Positions 1-11,659 of a DNA stretch of 64,000 nucleotides are shown piece by piece. The notes beneath the pieces were generated by a model. It saw only the letters and a program-made list of their open reading frames with translations, was not told where the DNA came from and ran no database searches. The translations under genes were made by a program, and so were the position numbers. Positions within the stretch are counted from its first letter, which is position 1; each line of letters starts with the position of its first letter. Source of the DNA: Arbacia lixula (taxonomy: Eukaryota; Echinodermata; Echinoidea; Arbacioida; Arbaciidae); NCBI GenBank assembly GCA_963669155.1, contig OZ022596.1, forward strand, positions 7,168,465 to 7,232,464, read 5' to 3'.

Positions 1-1138
1 GGGGGGGGGGGGGGGGGCTTACTTTTTTGTTGTATTTTTTATCCTTTCTGTCATTTCTCTTTCTGTACTCCTATGCCTACTTCCTTGTTTCCTCCACCAC
101 TCTTCATGCTCTTTATGTGTATTCTTTCTTTCCCTTCTCTTAATCTTTACTTTTGTTTCCCCTTCTGCACTATTCTGTTCCCATTGAGATGGTCAGTTTT
201 GTGGAAGAGGAAAGAGGAAGTGTTTATACTTCTATTTGACTGTGGACGTTCATATGACACCAATCATAATCACGCCAATATAAACTAATAATGTAGATCA
301 TTGCTACAATATATATAAGGCATAAACAAAGCATTCATGGTAGGTATTTCTTTTTATTCTTTTTCTGCATAACATAAAACATCATTATGTACAACATGAC
401 AACTTAAATGTGACGGCTGAATTGCCCTTACTCGGCTCTGCCTGTACAATCTAATACGACTGCAAATGAGGATGGTAGAACATAAAAGGGAGAACATAGA
501 TAAACGGATAGAAGGAAGGAAGGAAGATGGGAAGAAATAGGAGGAGATGAAGAGAGAATGAAAGAAATATATTTCGAAGCATGTGAAGGGAGAACGAGAG
601 AGTAAGCAGAAGGAAGGGAGAGTGTGAAAGATAACTAAAGGGAGAGAGAGAGAGAGAAAAGAGAAGGGACAGCGAAAGAAAGAATGATTGAAAAAGAGGG
701 GGAAAGATAAAAAGAAAGAAAGAATGAGAGTATTCCAAAAATAATGTGTACTTTGCTCCTGTTTACCATGCTCAATATTAATATCCTAATGATTGAGACA
801 ACCGCTCTGCAATTTGCCTAACTTCCAGGAAGCAACCGAGGGGACCCGGTGTTGTATTTCTTGATGCAACTTTGCCTTCATGCAATTAACAAACAAAACA
901 ATTGTAATAATGGAATATAATCATGATTGTTATCTAAACTTTTTACGTGTCACGTGTATATTTTTTTACAAATCCTATTGAGAATATATTTAACAAATTT
1001 ACAATATTAAAGAGCTTACTAAGAAATGTTATAAAACATAATTAAAAAAGATCATGTAATCAAATGAATTATTTACATTCGCAGTACTGGTAGAACCGAT
1101 AATCGTTTGAAATACACCGTTCATGTTGCCTTGTCAGG
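1..1138. other. Gene-free stretch with homopurine tract
   Basis: No coding region is supported here. The window opens with a run of 17 G. From about 471 to 735 the plus strand is almost all purine (AGGAAGG, GAGAGA and AAAGAAAG motifs), which produces a spurious serine/leucine/phenylalanine-rich open frame on the other strand. The remainder is AT-rich with nothing recognisable. Confidence 0.6.
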
Positions 1139-1842
1139 CCATGGGCCTAGCATGGATGTAATGCGCCCGGATATAGACCTCCTTTGATCTATGATGACCG
1201 CCACCTCATAAGAAAATCAAGACATTTAGGTGCTTGAAACAATAAGCTTTATTTCTAAGACAGTGCTTCCTCTGAATAACAAAAGAAAATCTGTTTTGAG
1301 AAATATGTCAACCGTTCGGGATTCGCTGTGAGTTCATGGCTGATCTTTTCACACACACCGTAAACTAGTTTTGGGGTGAGCGAATGAAAATTTTGATAAA
1401 ATTGTAAAAAGAATTTGATCCGTAACTTTTTCGCACAACTCCGGACACGAAATTGAGGTTGATTCCATGGAAGGTGAAACACTCGACAAACAATTTACAA
1501 GATATTGTTAAGGAAATATGATTGCCCAATGTGCGATATGGAGGCATTTCTCTGGAAACGAAGCAACAATATAATCTGAAATTCACAGAATCGTATCATG
1601 ATACGATGTACTACTACTGCACATGCACTTCAGTTCATGAAGTGGTTCTGAAATCCTCTGCGCATACAAAACATATATTCCTCTAAATGCATCCAAAATT
1701 CGTCTTGCATATTTGGCGGCGGTCGTCACTGAATCAAAGAACCAAATGCGTCAAATACTTTCTTGTGCTATCAATGATCACGACTTGTGTAGGAATAAAT
1801 TATTCTTCGTGCCGACTCCAGCTCTCTAACACCTTCCTCCTC
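1139..1842 (-). repeat. Dispersed ~0.7-kb repeat, copy A (inverted relative to copy B at 21913-22648)
   Basis: This stretch matches the reverse complement of 21913-22648 over nearly its whole length at roughly 80-85% identity by eye, with small indels. Both copies carry a frame of 75-83 codons that starts MFHLP and contains FFLQFYQNF and RLTYFSKQIFFCYSEE. It is probably a non-autonomous transposon or solo-LTR-like unit. I do not recognise the family. Confidence 0.7.
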
Positions 1843-2409
1843 TGTATTACCAGGGATATTGTTATGGAAAGATAAACATCAATCGTCTTTCTTTTAACAT
1901 ACCGCCGAAGAGTTTTGTGTTCTCAACATGTGCTTTCAGGTGTTTAAACAATTACAAACATGATTGTAGGGCAACGGCCTCTCGAGAAACCAAAAGAACA
2001 AACTAGTCTTATTTCGCTCGTGCAGTTCTATTAATGGCACCAATGTTTTTGTGTTTTCAAGTTTTCAAGTAAGATATCTTAAGAAAGTAGTCAATTTTGC
2101 AAATAAGAAAATTTAGAAGAAACCTGAGTAAAGGATCTTTCATGGTGTTTCTCTAAACTTTCATGAAAATTGCAAATAATGCAATAAGAAACAAAGCTTT
2201 TAGAGACAAAATGGGGAATTCAAGATATTTCTTTCTAAGTTGCATTACGCTAAAAGTCGGTGCTGAGCATGGGACATCAACGCATTGTAGTGATTGTGGA
2301 ATGTTTCTGAAATGCATTAGCACGTTTAAGCATCTTAAGTATACATACAAATGTTTGAATAGTATGTTCGAATAGTTCCTCCTTTCCTAACCCATCCCTG
2401 GACATAAAG
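1843..2409. other. Gene-free stretch
   Basis: AT-rich sequence with only short chance open frames on both strands. I see nothing else in it. Confidence 0.5.
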
Positions 2410-2535
2410 GTTTGCGATCAACTGAAAATTCGAAAGACCAATTCTGAGTGGTTACTGGTCATTCTTTTTGAACAAAATGCGCATGCAACAATGATGTTGA
2501 CTGTCCATTGCCATTTTGGATTGATTGTAGATATT
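2410..2535 (+). repeat. Short MITE with GGTTTGCGATCAA end, copy 1
   Basis: It matches 42062-42192: both begin AAGGTTTGCGATCAA, share GGTTACTGG and GCGCATGCAACAATGAT, and end near ATTGATTGTA. The better copy has complementary termini (TTGCGATCAATCGCAAA against TTTTGCGATTGATTGTAAA), so it is a small inverted-repeat element. This copy is diverged. Confidence 0.65.
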
Positions 2536-2914
2536 CGTGTTAAGACGGGCGTTATCTGTATATCTCGTATTACATTGTGCGTCAGGGCAATGGACAGACA
2601 TGGTTTCCACGGTTCCAAGTCCACTTCAGAACAATCAGTGTAGTGCATCAATAAATGTGACTTACTTGTATAGCCTCGCGCAAGGCCGTGCGGTGTTTCG
2701 AAACCAAACGACATGTACAACCTATACAATCTATTTTCTGCCAGAAATTTTATGAAATATAAATGACACTGTAATTGCAAGTGATAGATGACCGAGAGGT
2801 GTGACGCAGAATGGGCATTGTTGCATTTCTGATTAGTTATCTAAACCGCTTGCAATTTTGGGTCAACATTTGTCCAAAAGTGAGAATTGTTATTCAACAT
2901 TCCAAGGACTATTG

Positions 2915-3163
2915 TGCCCTACTCTGACAAAAGGAAGCAAGTAACAAATGACTCAAATCTGGGTTATTGGTATTCTTAGGCTGTACCCAGCATTCCCTAC
3001 ATACGGCCGAAATCTGGACAAGAAATATTCATCTTGCTGCGAGATATTCAATCTAACATGATGTGGTGTTGCACTGATGCCAATGCAGGTGACAGAGACA
3101 TTTTGCTCATTTACAAGGAAAGTCTATTCTATAAGTTACTTCCTTTTGTCAGATTAGGGCAGC
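2915..3163 (+). mobile_element. MITE family 'CTCTGACAAAAGGAAGCAA', copy 1
   Basis: About 248 bp with terminal inverted repeats: the left end reads TGCCCTACTCTGACAAAAGG and the right end CTTCCTTTTGTCAGATTAGGG. Three other copies lie at 7270-7522, 58457-58703 and 63674-63913. It has no coding capacity. Shared interior words include CAAGAAATATTCATCTTGC and GCACTGATGCCAATGCA. Confidence 0.85.
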
Positions 3164-3789
3164 ATTACCAGAATAATAATTCATGAAATATTACCAAGCC
3201 TACTTCTAAAGATGGATATCCCTTGACTTTGTAATAGGTAAATTAAAGCCTCATTTGAGTTATAACTAATGTGTAATTTTCTTTTCTAAAAGTGTCAAAA
3301 TTATTTGAAAAATTTAAGCACCTAGTTGTTCAATGCGTAGGCCTACCACATAAACTGCTAACGTAAACAATGCATTACATATGAAACCAAGTCATGATCC
3401 TTGTGTTGTATTTTTACAAAATGAATCATGGGTAATGTGTTTTGCATATCCTATTTGCTGCTAAAAACTACGTAATTATCATGATTATTATATTTCGCCT
3501 TTTCAGTTGTTAATACAATCTAGCTGGAAGATTGTCCTAAAATAGTCAACAAGTAGTTTATAAAACCTAACCTTCCTTTAATCAACCTCGTTACACACTC
3601 TCGTCAGGCTTGCCGTGGGTTTTTTTACGACAACAATACGGACTAACGCAATGTATTCACAACTTCCCCCCTAACTGCGTAGTAACACATTATTACATTC
3701 ACCTATATAAAGTGATCCAGTTTAAATTGTTGGAATGCACTATGAAGGTATGAATTCTATGAATAATTCGTACATACAAAATCAAACAT
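3164..3789. other. Gene-free stretch with one short dispersed repeat
   Basis: No gene seen. Positions about 3650-3718 (AATGTATTCAC ... CTATATAAAGTGATC) resemble 29303-29371 on the same strand, so a short dispersed repeat is present. The rest is unassigned. Confidence 0.5.
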
Positions 3790-4012
3790 AATCTTTCCCC
3801 AAAATATCTTCAAGACCTATCCCTTCGCCCCTCCTTTCCTACCAGATCTCTCCGTTCATTTTCCTCTCTCCAATTACTTCATGGCCCACACACGAAAACC
3901 CGTTATGGTGACCGAGCCTTCTCATCCATTCCCTCCTCCCTTTGGAACAAACTCCCACCCTACATTCAGAACGCAACATCTATCGAATTACTTAACATCC
4001 CACCTTTTTAAG
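3790..4012 (+). pseudogene. 3' end of a LINE reverse-transcriptase ORF
   Basis: The plus-strand frame ending at the TAA near 4010 reads HTKTRYGDRAF, then SSLWNKLPPYIQNATS. The pattern T(R/K)TRxGxRxFxxxxxxxWNxLPxxI is the conserved C-terminus of ORF2 in Jockey-superfamily non-LTR elements (CR1, L2, Rex). The reverse-transcriptase core is missing and the upstream sequence changes frame. It is a dead, 5'-truncated insertion. The sequence after the stop is probably its 3' tail. Confidence 0.75.
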
Positions 4013-4466
4013 TATCTATAATATTCTGGAGGAGCGCCCAATTACCAGTAGGCATTGTGTTACTTGTCTATCCTAATATACAGTGTAGTGTATTGTGTAG
4101 TGTGCATAATCCCAATATATTATATAATGTTTACATTCAAACAGAAAACCAGCGCACTCAGAAACGTCCGTATAAAGCGCCTTATAACGAAAATGGTAAA
4201 TTGCGGGATGTTGTTAAGAACCAGAAACCTGCACAACAATGGATATGACGACACCATTCGGGATGATGATGACCATGATGATAATCATCAATTATGCATT
4301 GTATAAACATCGTTTAAAACAATTATGTATACCGAGTTTTTACAGCCACGTACACACGATTACAAAACTATCCCCAAACCCACAAGTCGCATCGGTCGAT
4401 TCTAGTGTCCTGGGTCGATGGGATAAGAGCATAGCAAGCATCTATCAGCATTTTTACAAGCTACTC

Positions 4467-5951
4467 TTATTTGTCCCTTTTATCAACTACAGCGTATAAC
4501 GCACTTACGTCAACGGGTGTCGTCTTGGTTACCTTTGAGGTCCGGTCAACTTCAGCGTAGAGGGCGCTAACATCCTGTCCCTTATCCTCAGGTATCCCTG
4601 GAGAGCAGAGGGTGACACTAGCTCCCGTCTCCCCCTTCCCCGGCCCTTTATCAGGCACCGCGTAGAGAGCCGCCACATCGCCGTCATCTCTGGTAGACCT
4701 ACCATCCTTGTGCTGATTCGCGCCTTGTTTGGATGCAGTGACGTCACTGCGGCTCCCCGAAGCGAGTGATGGACGCTTCTCCTCCTCCTCAGCGTTGCTA
4801 AGGTTACGCTTGGCTATGCTGTCGAACTGGCTTCTTTTGTCCGGCATGGCATACAATGGGACACACGTCTCAGACGGTGATCCATATTGTAGGTATATGT
4901 GGTTAATGTCGCTGTGGATCCCCTCATTCAGGTCGTTGTCGTCCACGTCATCCGAGGCGAAGCTGCTGTCATCGAGATATTGGTGTCCTTCGTCATCTCC
5001 CTCGGGGTTCTTAACCCTGCCATCACCATCGTCACACAGGTGTGTACAATAACAATGGGCTTTGTATGGCTTGGAGCTGAGAGAGTTATCGCTTCTCGCA
5101 TCATCTGTTCCTGCAAGGTTCGAGGCGTCCTGGACACTGGCAGAGCAAATGAAGTCGAAATCCTCAACGTCTATCGTTTCCGCCCTTGCTTCAGGTTCAT
5201 CTGGCGTAGACCCACTCACCTTACGAGCCTGCCGTCGTCGTGATCGTATGAAAACGATTATAACGATCAATAAGAGGATTGGTAACGACCCTACCGCACA
5301 AATAATAACGATTAAAGTTGTACCGGATGATTTGCCAGGTGTGTCACTTGGCTTCGGAAAAGATGCGTCCAACATTGACTCCAAATGGGCCGTGATATCT
5401 GGTTTGATCGGAAAGCCATCGCGTGCGGTCGGGAGACTCGTGGTCAATGGGGTAGTGGGCTGTCTACCCCCATCAGTGGATGTAGTCGAGGTGACAGATT
5501 GTGTCTGTTTAGTGGCATGATCCGTTGTGCACGAGCAATCAGTGACAAGGGTGTCATAGTTTACCAAAGAGCACCAGCCGCTCCTGCATGACCTGTCATA
5601 GTACCTACATGAATAGTTGGCAGAATCCGCAATGCTCATGTTTTTCACAGTAAGCGAGAAATGATTATTGCTTTCATTCACATTGACGTAGTGAGATGCC
5701 ATGCGTGCTTTCTCGGTGGGTTGTATGAAGTGTGTTTTTCCTGGTAAATTGGTAGTCACAAGTGAGTTCTTATTTTTTTCCCAATGAAATGTCGTCTCAT
5801 TAGGTATATTAGGGGAAACCGGCGTAAAACAGTCAAAAGTAAAGTCTGCACCAACGTTAACAACGATCTTCCTGTAATCAGTCACAACTTCGGTACAAAC
5901 AGCCAAGCATGCCATCAGCAGCAAGGAGAGAAAATATATGCAGCTCGCCAT
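4467..5951 (-). CDS. Single-pass Ig-domain receptor with repeated LYAxxDK tyrosine motifs
   Basis: The frame is 494 codons, open from ATG to TAA and without an intron. Residues 1-20 form a signal peptide. Residues 25-120 look like one V-type Ig domain: C41, the core tryptophan W57 (FHWEK), and the DSANYSC motif ending at C115. C122, C127, C139 and C141 add a small cysteine-rich stretch. A Thr/Ser/Pro-rich stalk (about 145-210) leads to a membrane segment at about 212-235 followed by the RSRRRQARK stop-transfer. The cytoplasmic tail of about 260 residues is acidic (DDVDDNDLNEG) and carries four copies of LYAxxD(K/R) with tyrosines 367, 430, 465 and 486, plus IYLQY at 353-356. The first two read YxxP and the last two YxxV, which suits SH2 docking after phosphorylation; this is inference. 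It is not a classic ITIM, since the -2 residue is Pro or Ala. NxT/S sites are present (NETT, NESN, NMS, NYS). I cannot name an orthologue. A 5' noncoding exon is possible. Confidence 0.85.
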   Translation of the reverse strand: MASCIYFLSLLLMACLAVCTEVVTDYRKIVVNVGADFTFDCFTPVSPNIPNETTFHWEKNKNSLVTTNLPGKTHFIQPTEKARMASHYVNVNESNNHFSLTVKNMSIADSANYSCRYYDRSCRSGWCSLVNYDTLVTDCSCTTDHATKQTQSVTSTTSTDGGRQPTTPLTTSLPTARDGFPIKPDITAHLESMLDASFPKPSDTPGKSSGTTLIVIICAVGSLPILLLIVIIVFIRSRRRQARKVSGSTPDEPEARAETIDVEDFDFICSASVQDASNLAGTDDARSDNSLSSKPYKAHCYCTHLCDDGDGRVKNPEGDDEGHQYLDDSSFASDDVDDNDLNEGIHSDINHIYLQYGSPSETCVPLYAMPDKRSQFDSIAKRNLSNAEEEEKRPSLASGSRSDVTASKQGANQHKDGRSTRDDGDVAALYAVPDKGPGKGETGASVTLCSPGIPEDKGQDVSALYAEVDRTSKVTKTTPVDVSALYAVVDKRDK

Positions 5952-7269
5952 CTTTCTTCAGGCCAAGGTACAGAAAAATAAGTAGATCAAATACAGCACT
6001 GCATGCAAGGTCAGTGTCATGTTATTCTGCAATGTCAGGAGTTCCCGTCTGGCTCGCTGTTCTATATCCAATCACATTATATCGACCACCTCCCGAAGCT
6101 GTATTGAGTATCTGGTATCATCCTCTTGAACATACACATACACAAGTGGTTCTCTCACATCAAGTGGAAATGCTCGCTATGATGAAATGACATACATAAA
6201 TATTAAAATTGCAAACTGCGCATGCGCAAGTCAATTGCTATCGATACCGATCGCGCTTCGCGTCATTCTTTCATTCTTACGACTCGTGTGCCACTTGTCC
6301 CTTTGTCATAAGTAACACACACAAATCCACAGAACAGAAATGTATCTGTCACACAAAGTGTTAACACGCTTAAGGAGTGACGCAAATACAGGAAGAGGAA
6401 AAGGAATATTGTCTGTGTTGTTATTTAGCGTAGATCGAAACCTGGGCAGCCACCAAGAGACAGATAAAGCAGCCAGAGCTATTTATGCAGGGTACTAGAA
6501 AGCATTGTGATATGTATAACGCTAGAAAAGGTGATGAAGCAGGATTTGCAGGGCGTTATTACATAAATAACACAATTATATTGTCCTGTATTTATTGTGT
6601 TTACATTTGACCACATTTGTTCACATGGTATACAAAACATGAAACATTGAATATATGAAAGCAAAGGGAATATTGCAAAGTTGATTGAATAGACTTTACT
6701 TCATACACACAGTATTATCAACAATAATTCAACCTAGAACATGTATGCTAAAAGTCCATTGATATTAGAATACCGAAGAATCATACCAAGTACGTTAATA
6801 AACTACACACGATACTGTCACGTTGCTCTGTTTTGAGCAAATTCAGACGGAGAAATATTAATGGGGAAAAAGGTGAAGGTTGACCGGCGACTCGGACCAA
6901 TTAAAGGAAGCTTGAGGATAGCAGGCAGTTAACCATATTTTGTACCAATGAGGCATGTATGCACTGGTAACACACACTATTCCCATCATGCACATAGGGC
7001 AGTATGGAGTTTGGCAAAGAAGCTAGAGCTAACTCTTTATGTACAATTGAGGTATGTTTGCACTGGCAACACGCACCATTCACATAGGGAAGTATGGAGT
7101 CTGACAGAGAAGGAGTTAACTCTCGAAGTTAGGGGACAGGGACAATATGACCACTCGGCTTTTGATACGGTTGCTAGGCAACTTTCACCATAACTTCGAG
7201 ATTTTTCTAACTTCTCGATTTTTTTAAGCCCAATGAGAATGGCACTAACGATGCATTTCTGCACAAGTC
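5952..7269. other. Gene-free stretch upstream of the Ig-receptor gene
   Basis: It probably includes the promoter and 5'UTR of the minus-strand gene ending at 5951, but I see no decisive core-promoter motif. At about 6945-7110 a unit of about 95 bp (GGCATGTATGCACTGG ... AGTATGGAGT) occurs twice in tandem. Nothing else is recognised. Confidence 0.5.
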
Positions 7270-7522
7270 TGCCCTACTTAACCAAAAGGTAGCAACTAAC
7301 AAAAGGGACTTTTACTGTAAATGAGCAAAATATATTTGCTACTTTCATTGCCATCAGTGCAACACCGCATCATGTTAGATTGAATATCTCGCAGCAACAT
7401 GAATACATGTATTTCTTTTCCAGGTTTTGTCTGCATGTGGTTAATCCTAGGTACAATCTACGAGGACCCATAACCCAAATTTTAGTGATGTGTAACTTGC
7501 TTCCTTTTGTCAGAGTGATTCA
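7270..7522 (-). mobile_element. MITE family 'CTCTGACAAAAGGAAGCAA', copy 2
   Basis: This copy lies in the opposite orientation to 2915-3163. It opens TGCCCTACTTAACCAAAAGG and closes CTTGCTTCCTTTTGTCAGAG. The interior matches the reverse complement of the other copies, including GCATCAGTGCAACACC-like and CTCGCAGCAA words. It is more diverged than the others. Confidence 0.8.
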
Positions 7523-7578
7523 CACAAATTCCATAGAGCAGCTTTTTATCTGGCACACGAAGGGTTAATGAATTTATG

Positions 7579-7614
<36 letters not shown>

Positions 7615-7627
7615 TTATGTGTTTGTG
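7579..7627. repeat. (GT)n microsatellite
   Basis: About 15 GT units followed by interrupted GTATGTTTATGTGTTTGTG. Ordinary dinucleotide repeat. Confidence 0.9.
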
Positions 7628-7778
7628 TTACCAGGTAGTACGTTCTATATGATTGGTGTGTATTGATGGTGAAATGATCCACATGTCATGCACGTGGCAC
7701 GTTAGGATAAACCCTAGAGCTTAGTGCAAGAAAAATGCTCCCCTAGCATGCCTAGTGGGATATATAAACAAAATTAGG

Positions 7779-8216
7779 CTGCGCAGGAATTAGCCTTCCA
7801 ATTTTGCGAGAGGTTGAACAAATATTCAAATACATTTCGTTGAAAAGGAAAAAGAATGTCTCAGCTACTGGCTGCCTATTCTTCAGGTAATCCATGGACC
7901 TAAAGAATAAATTGCCGGCATCTTTTACATTCTTTTTTTTTTTTGTCGATAACAAATAATTGAATATTCAATTGAATATTCCATATTCAATATCTCGCAA
8001 AATTGGAAGGCTAATTCCTGCGCAGCCTAATTTTCATACCATTTACAAAAGTGAACAGTGCTCATTCAAGCAAGAATTATTTTCGGACGTTTTGGTGTCA
8101 GAAAAAAGGAGAGACCATAATAAAGCTATCCATACATGTAAATCATTCTCCCCAGAATCAAATATTTCTTTTAAGTTGGCAGCCATTCCAAAAGTGTATA
8201 GTTCTTTTTGAGACAC
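7779..8216 (+). repeat. Dispersed repeat with internal inverted arms, copy 1
   Basis: Arms AAAATTAGGCTGCGCAGGAA (from 7780) and its complement (to about 8036) flank a hairpin that includes a T-run. The outer part continues to CTTTTTGAGACACACGG at about 8216. The same parts, rearranged, occur at 19433-19850 inside the BET1L gene. It is non-coding and of unknown class. Confidence 0.7.
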
Positions 8217-8854
8217 ACGGTAGAATACAGAAAGCCCTACCCTAACTAAACAAGGAAACAGGAATATCAACAGCAATAACAGGAAGAGAGTGCTTAATCG
8301 TGCAGCAGGACATTTTCAGATCACAAATGACAAATGAATCAATGTGTTGATATTGGCTCTTTTCAATCATAGTACATGTACCTAGGGATGGTTTCGCGGA
8401 TATGTATACATTGTATAAACAATGGAAGAGACATGTAGGCGAAAGAGGGGTGATGCCGCAATATAAATGTCGATTGAACTTTGCGAAGAACAGTCGTGAT
8501 CGGTAAGTATGGTCGACCAAGGATGTTGGGTACACAAGCGAGGAAGAGAGAGGCAAAAAAAGGTGTTGGGGAAAAGGGGAACAAGACGGAGGAACGAAAG
8601 AAGAGGAAGGGGGTAAGATGTACACATGGTACACGAATGGAGAGAAAAGAAGAAGGAAATTGAAAGAGGGGAGGAACGGAAGAAGAGGAAGGGGGAAGGG
8701 ATGTACACACGGTACACGAATGGAGAGGAAATTGAAAAGGAAAATGGAAGAGGGATGGAGTGGGGAAGAAGACGAATGATAAGAAGATATAAAAGGGAAG
8801 AATGGAGAATAATAATAATAATAATAACAATAATAATAATAATAATAATAATAA

Positions 8855-8885
<31 letters not shown>

Positions 8886-9339
8886 AAGAAGAAGAAGAAG
8901 AAGAAGAAGAAGAAGAAGAAGAAGAAGAAGAAGAAGAAGAAGAAAGGAAGAAGAAGAAGGAGAAGAAGGGGGAAAAGAAAAAAACGGGTTGGAGGGGGAG
9001 CAAAAAAAGAATGAGGCCAGCCGGAGAGGAAGAATGAGAACAAGAAGGGTAATAAAAAGAAGGATAAAGAAGAAGAAGACGAGAGAAATGCAGATGAATG
9101 TGAACTAAGTAGAAGCAGCAAACTATATCAAGAATAACGAAATAAACATAATAAAGAAAGGGATAAAGATAAGATAAGATACGACAAAAGGAGAGTATCA
9201 TGAACATGAATTGGTCTTCCGGCGGTAGTCTTTTCCTTGATTTAGTGATTACAATTCGATCACGTGCATGATTGACAGGTCTCAATTATGAGGCCGTGAC
9301 AGTGAAATTGATGATGGTAATCATTTTAAACACGGTCAT

Positions 9340-9370
<31 letters not shown>

Positions 9371-10346
9371 GCATCGTTTTTTCTTAATTATGTCTTGCTA
9401 CCATACAATATAAAACGCACATGAATATTAACATAGGTACACACAGAGGCAGACATAAACAGTCAACATATACATTCACATGAGGTATAAGTATGCTAAC
9501 CTCCTAACCATGACATACGCACATACATACACACGCACACATGCTCCTTCTTTTGGCCTAGTTATTGGCAAATCATGTAAAGCACAGAACATTTCTTGGT
9601 TTACTATTTTAAAAAAGAATTTCCGGTTTTAATAAGCATCAATTTCAAAGCTTTTACAGAAGAGTATCCTAAATGGAGATATGCACCATTTTACAACTGT
9701 AATTCACAGTATATATCAGGTGAGATTTGACACGTTACTCCAGATGCTATTCTCCTGGAATCAATAATAAATACAATACCAACATGATAGACTGAATACT
9801 TCAAATAAAGCTCTAATAATGTGACAGACTGTACACGTATGGTGTTTATACAAAAATATACAATTCTTTATAGATTCAAAGGTAGCAGACAACCTGCTTC
9901 ACACAAAATGGTATAATCAAGCCAATGTTGTTATCATTATAACTTACCATCAAAATCAATGGTAACTATCACAGCAACATCCAATGAGCTGAGCTCTCAT
10001 TATTGCATTTATTGCTATGGTAGTTACCATTGACCTTGTACACTACCCCTATTTGAAAATACCGAGACATGAGAAAAAAAAATCAGATCGGCGTAGAGTA
10101 TTAGGTAAAAAAATACCGGGTACTTTTATCTGGTTAGGGAGGTGTGAAAGATACAATGAATAACTGTTCAATGTGTTCATTTGATTTATAGTACCAAATG
10201 TGCTGCATGCCATAATCTATACCAGTCTTACACTGTAAAATAAATTAGTTCTATACACATGTACACATAGAGTACACTTACATGAAAAGTATGCAACATC
10301 ATTTCACTGTTAACCAATTTACCATTCCATTATCAGCATGTCCATG
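8217..10346. other. Gene-free stretch dominated by simple repeats
   Basis: From about 8500 to 9110 the plus strand is nearly pure purine, with an 8813-8943 core of (AAT)n passing into (GAA)n. A (CA)n(CG)n alternating tract sits at about 9342-9372, a candidate Z-DNA former. Around 9945-10045 there are TTACCATCAA / TTACCATTGA words related to the MITE at 13280-13462. No gene is supported. Confidence 0.6.
8813..8943. repeat. Compound (AAT)n-(GAA)n microsatellite
   Basis: About 15 AAT/AAC units directly followed by about 29 GAA units. Long GAA/TTC tracts can form triplex or sticky DNA (established for GAA repeats). Several long open frames on both strands here are low-complexity artefacts. Confidence 0.95.
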
Positions 10347-10563
10347 TACACTACACCTCAAAAGAATTGGCATAGGGAAAGGGAAAGGGAAGGAGCCGCA
10401 GGTGTAAACCGCTGCATATTTTGTCCAGTTCAACATGGAACATGATGCTTTTTAGGCTAAAGCATCGTGTTTCATGCTGAACTGGACAAAATATACTGTG
10501 GTTTAAAACTGCGGCTCCTTCCCTTTCCCTTTCACTATGCCAATTCCTTTGAGCCATAGTGTA
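10347..10563. mobile_element. Palindromic MITE 'TACACTACAGCTCAAAGG', copy 1
   Basis: A near-perfect inverted repeat of about 217 bp: both ends carry TACACTA...CTCAAAGGAATTGGC or its complement, then AAGGGAAAGGGAAGGAGC, then TTTTGTCCAGTTCA, meeting around a GGCTAAAGCAT centre. Other copies are at 18828-19052 and 62545-62770. It can fold into a single long hairpin and encodes no protein. Confidence 0.9.
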
Positions 10564-10967
10564 CAGGTGGGTCTGTCTTCAGTAAAGGGATATTTTTTGG
10601 CACAACTGAATCATTTGAAATACATGTAATGACCACCTTGCACCACCAAAATATGACAGAGTGTTGAATCAATTTCCTCCAAAATAACTTTAGCTAAAAT
10701 CCTGCTCTGAATGCTCATTATTATATATTTCTAAACTAAGCCTGTACATATTTGCCATCACAGTGGTAACAGGACAGACGGGTGTATTTCAAACTCGTCA
10801 GTCCCGTTACCAACGTGCCGTGGCAAATTTGTACAAGGCAAATTTTCTGAAGCGTACAAAACCTTGTAAAGTGCAAATCAATACATTTCTTTGATATCTT
10901 ATTATCATTGGCTGGTTTATTTAAAGATTGTTGTTCCCTTTTGGAAGCTTAAAATTTGAAATCATCT
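10564..10967. other. Gene-free stretch
   Basis: A small inverted pair around 10742-10836 (CTGTACATATTTGCCA ... TGGCAAATTTGTACA) is a probable fragment of another fold-back element. Nothing else is recognised. Confidence 0.45.
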
Positions 10968-11433
10968 ATCACGATCGTAAATTGAAGAAAGTGTGATTCA
11001 AGACTATTTCTAAGAATATAGCATGTTCAAGCTTTCTGTATATGTAAAAATTTCAGCCGTTAAATTTCAAACCGACTTTTTTCGTACTACTTTGTTACAG
11101 TATCTATGTGGTTATTATGCACGTGTGAAATCCTAATCTTATGAGTAATTACCAAACTTTGGAGATGATTCCTTCTATAGAACATTTTTTTTTTCATAAT
11201 GCGTTTATATAATTTAATAAACAGATTAATCAATAAAGCAGATATTTCAACACAAACTGCTAAGAGCCTGAGGTAAAGACTAGTAGTCAGACGTGGTTTA
11301 CGTGCATTATTTGAATTTTACGCTACGTATCAGTTTCAATTTTTGAATATACAGCTTGCTAACACTTCTCTATATATTTTGCCAATGTTCCGATGGTTTT
11401 GTGGAGATCTGAAAATGGGACGGGCTGTCTTTA
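10968..11433 (+). repeat. Dispersed repeat ending GGGACGGGCTGTCTTTAA, copy 1
   Basis: It closely matches 45107-45590 on the same strand: both start ATCACGATCGTAAATTGAAG, share CCGACTTTTTTCGTACTAC and TAGAACATTTTTTTT, and end GGGACGGGCTGTCTTTAA. The terminal block also ends the elements at 33640-34013 and 51914-52291, so these may be one superfamily whose ends lie at a TTAA-like site. Confidence 0.75.
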
Positions 11434-11659
11434 AGAGGAACAACCAAAAAAAAGAATTTAAGAGATTTATGTAAATGTTACAGTCAATGTAGCAGAAATG
11501 TACCCATAACTGTAGACAGGCCCATGTACGAGCTAAAGGATGTACACATTCTATAACCAGTGAGCCTGCATTGTTATGAGTTGTACAGAATGCAGGCCCG
11601 GGTGGTCCCCTAGGTGACCACAGCTATTAAATGAGCACATTCTATTGTTCTTTCAACTA

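Noticed and set aside
4729-5520. Plus-strand frames over the Ig-receptor gene
   Set aside because: Shadows of the minus-strand gene, which has a signal peptide, Ig motif and membrane segment in one frame.
8242-9285. Long minus-strand frames (347 and 252 codons) rich in Ser, Tyr, Phe and Leu
   Set aside because: They read through the homopurine/(AAT)n(GAA)n tract; composition is that of the simple repeat and no domain is present.
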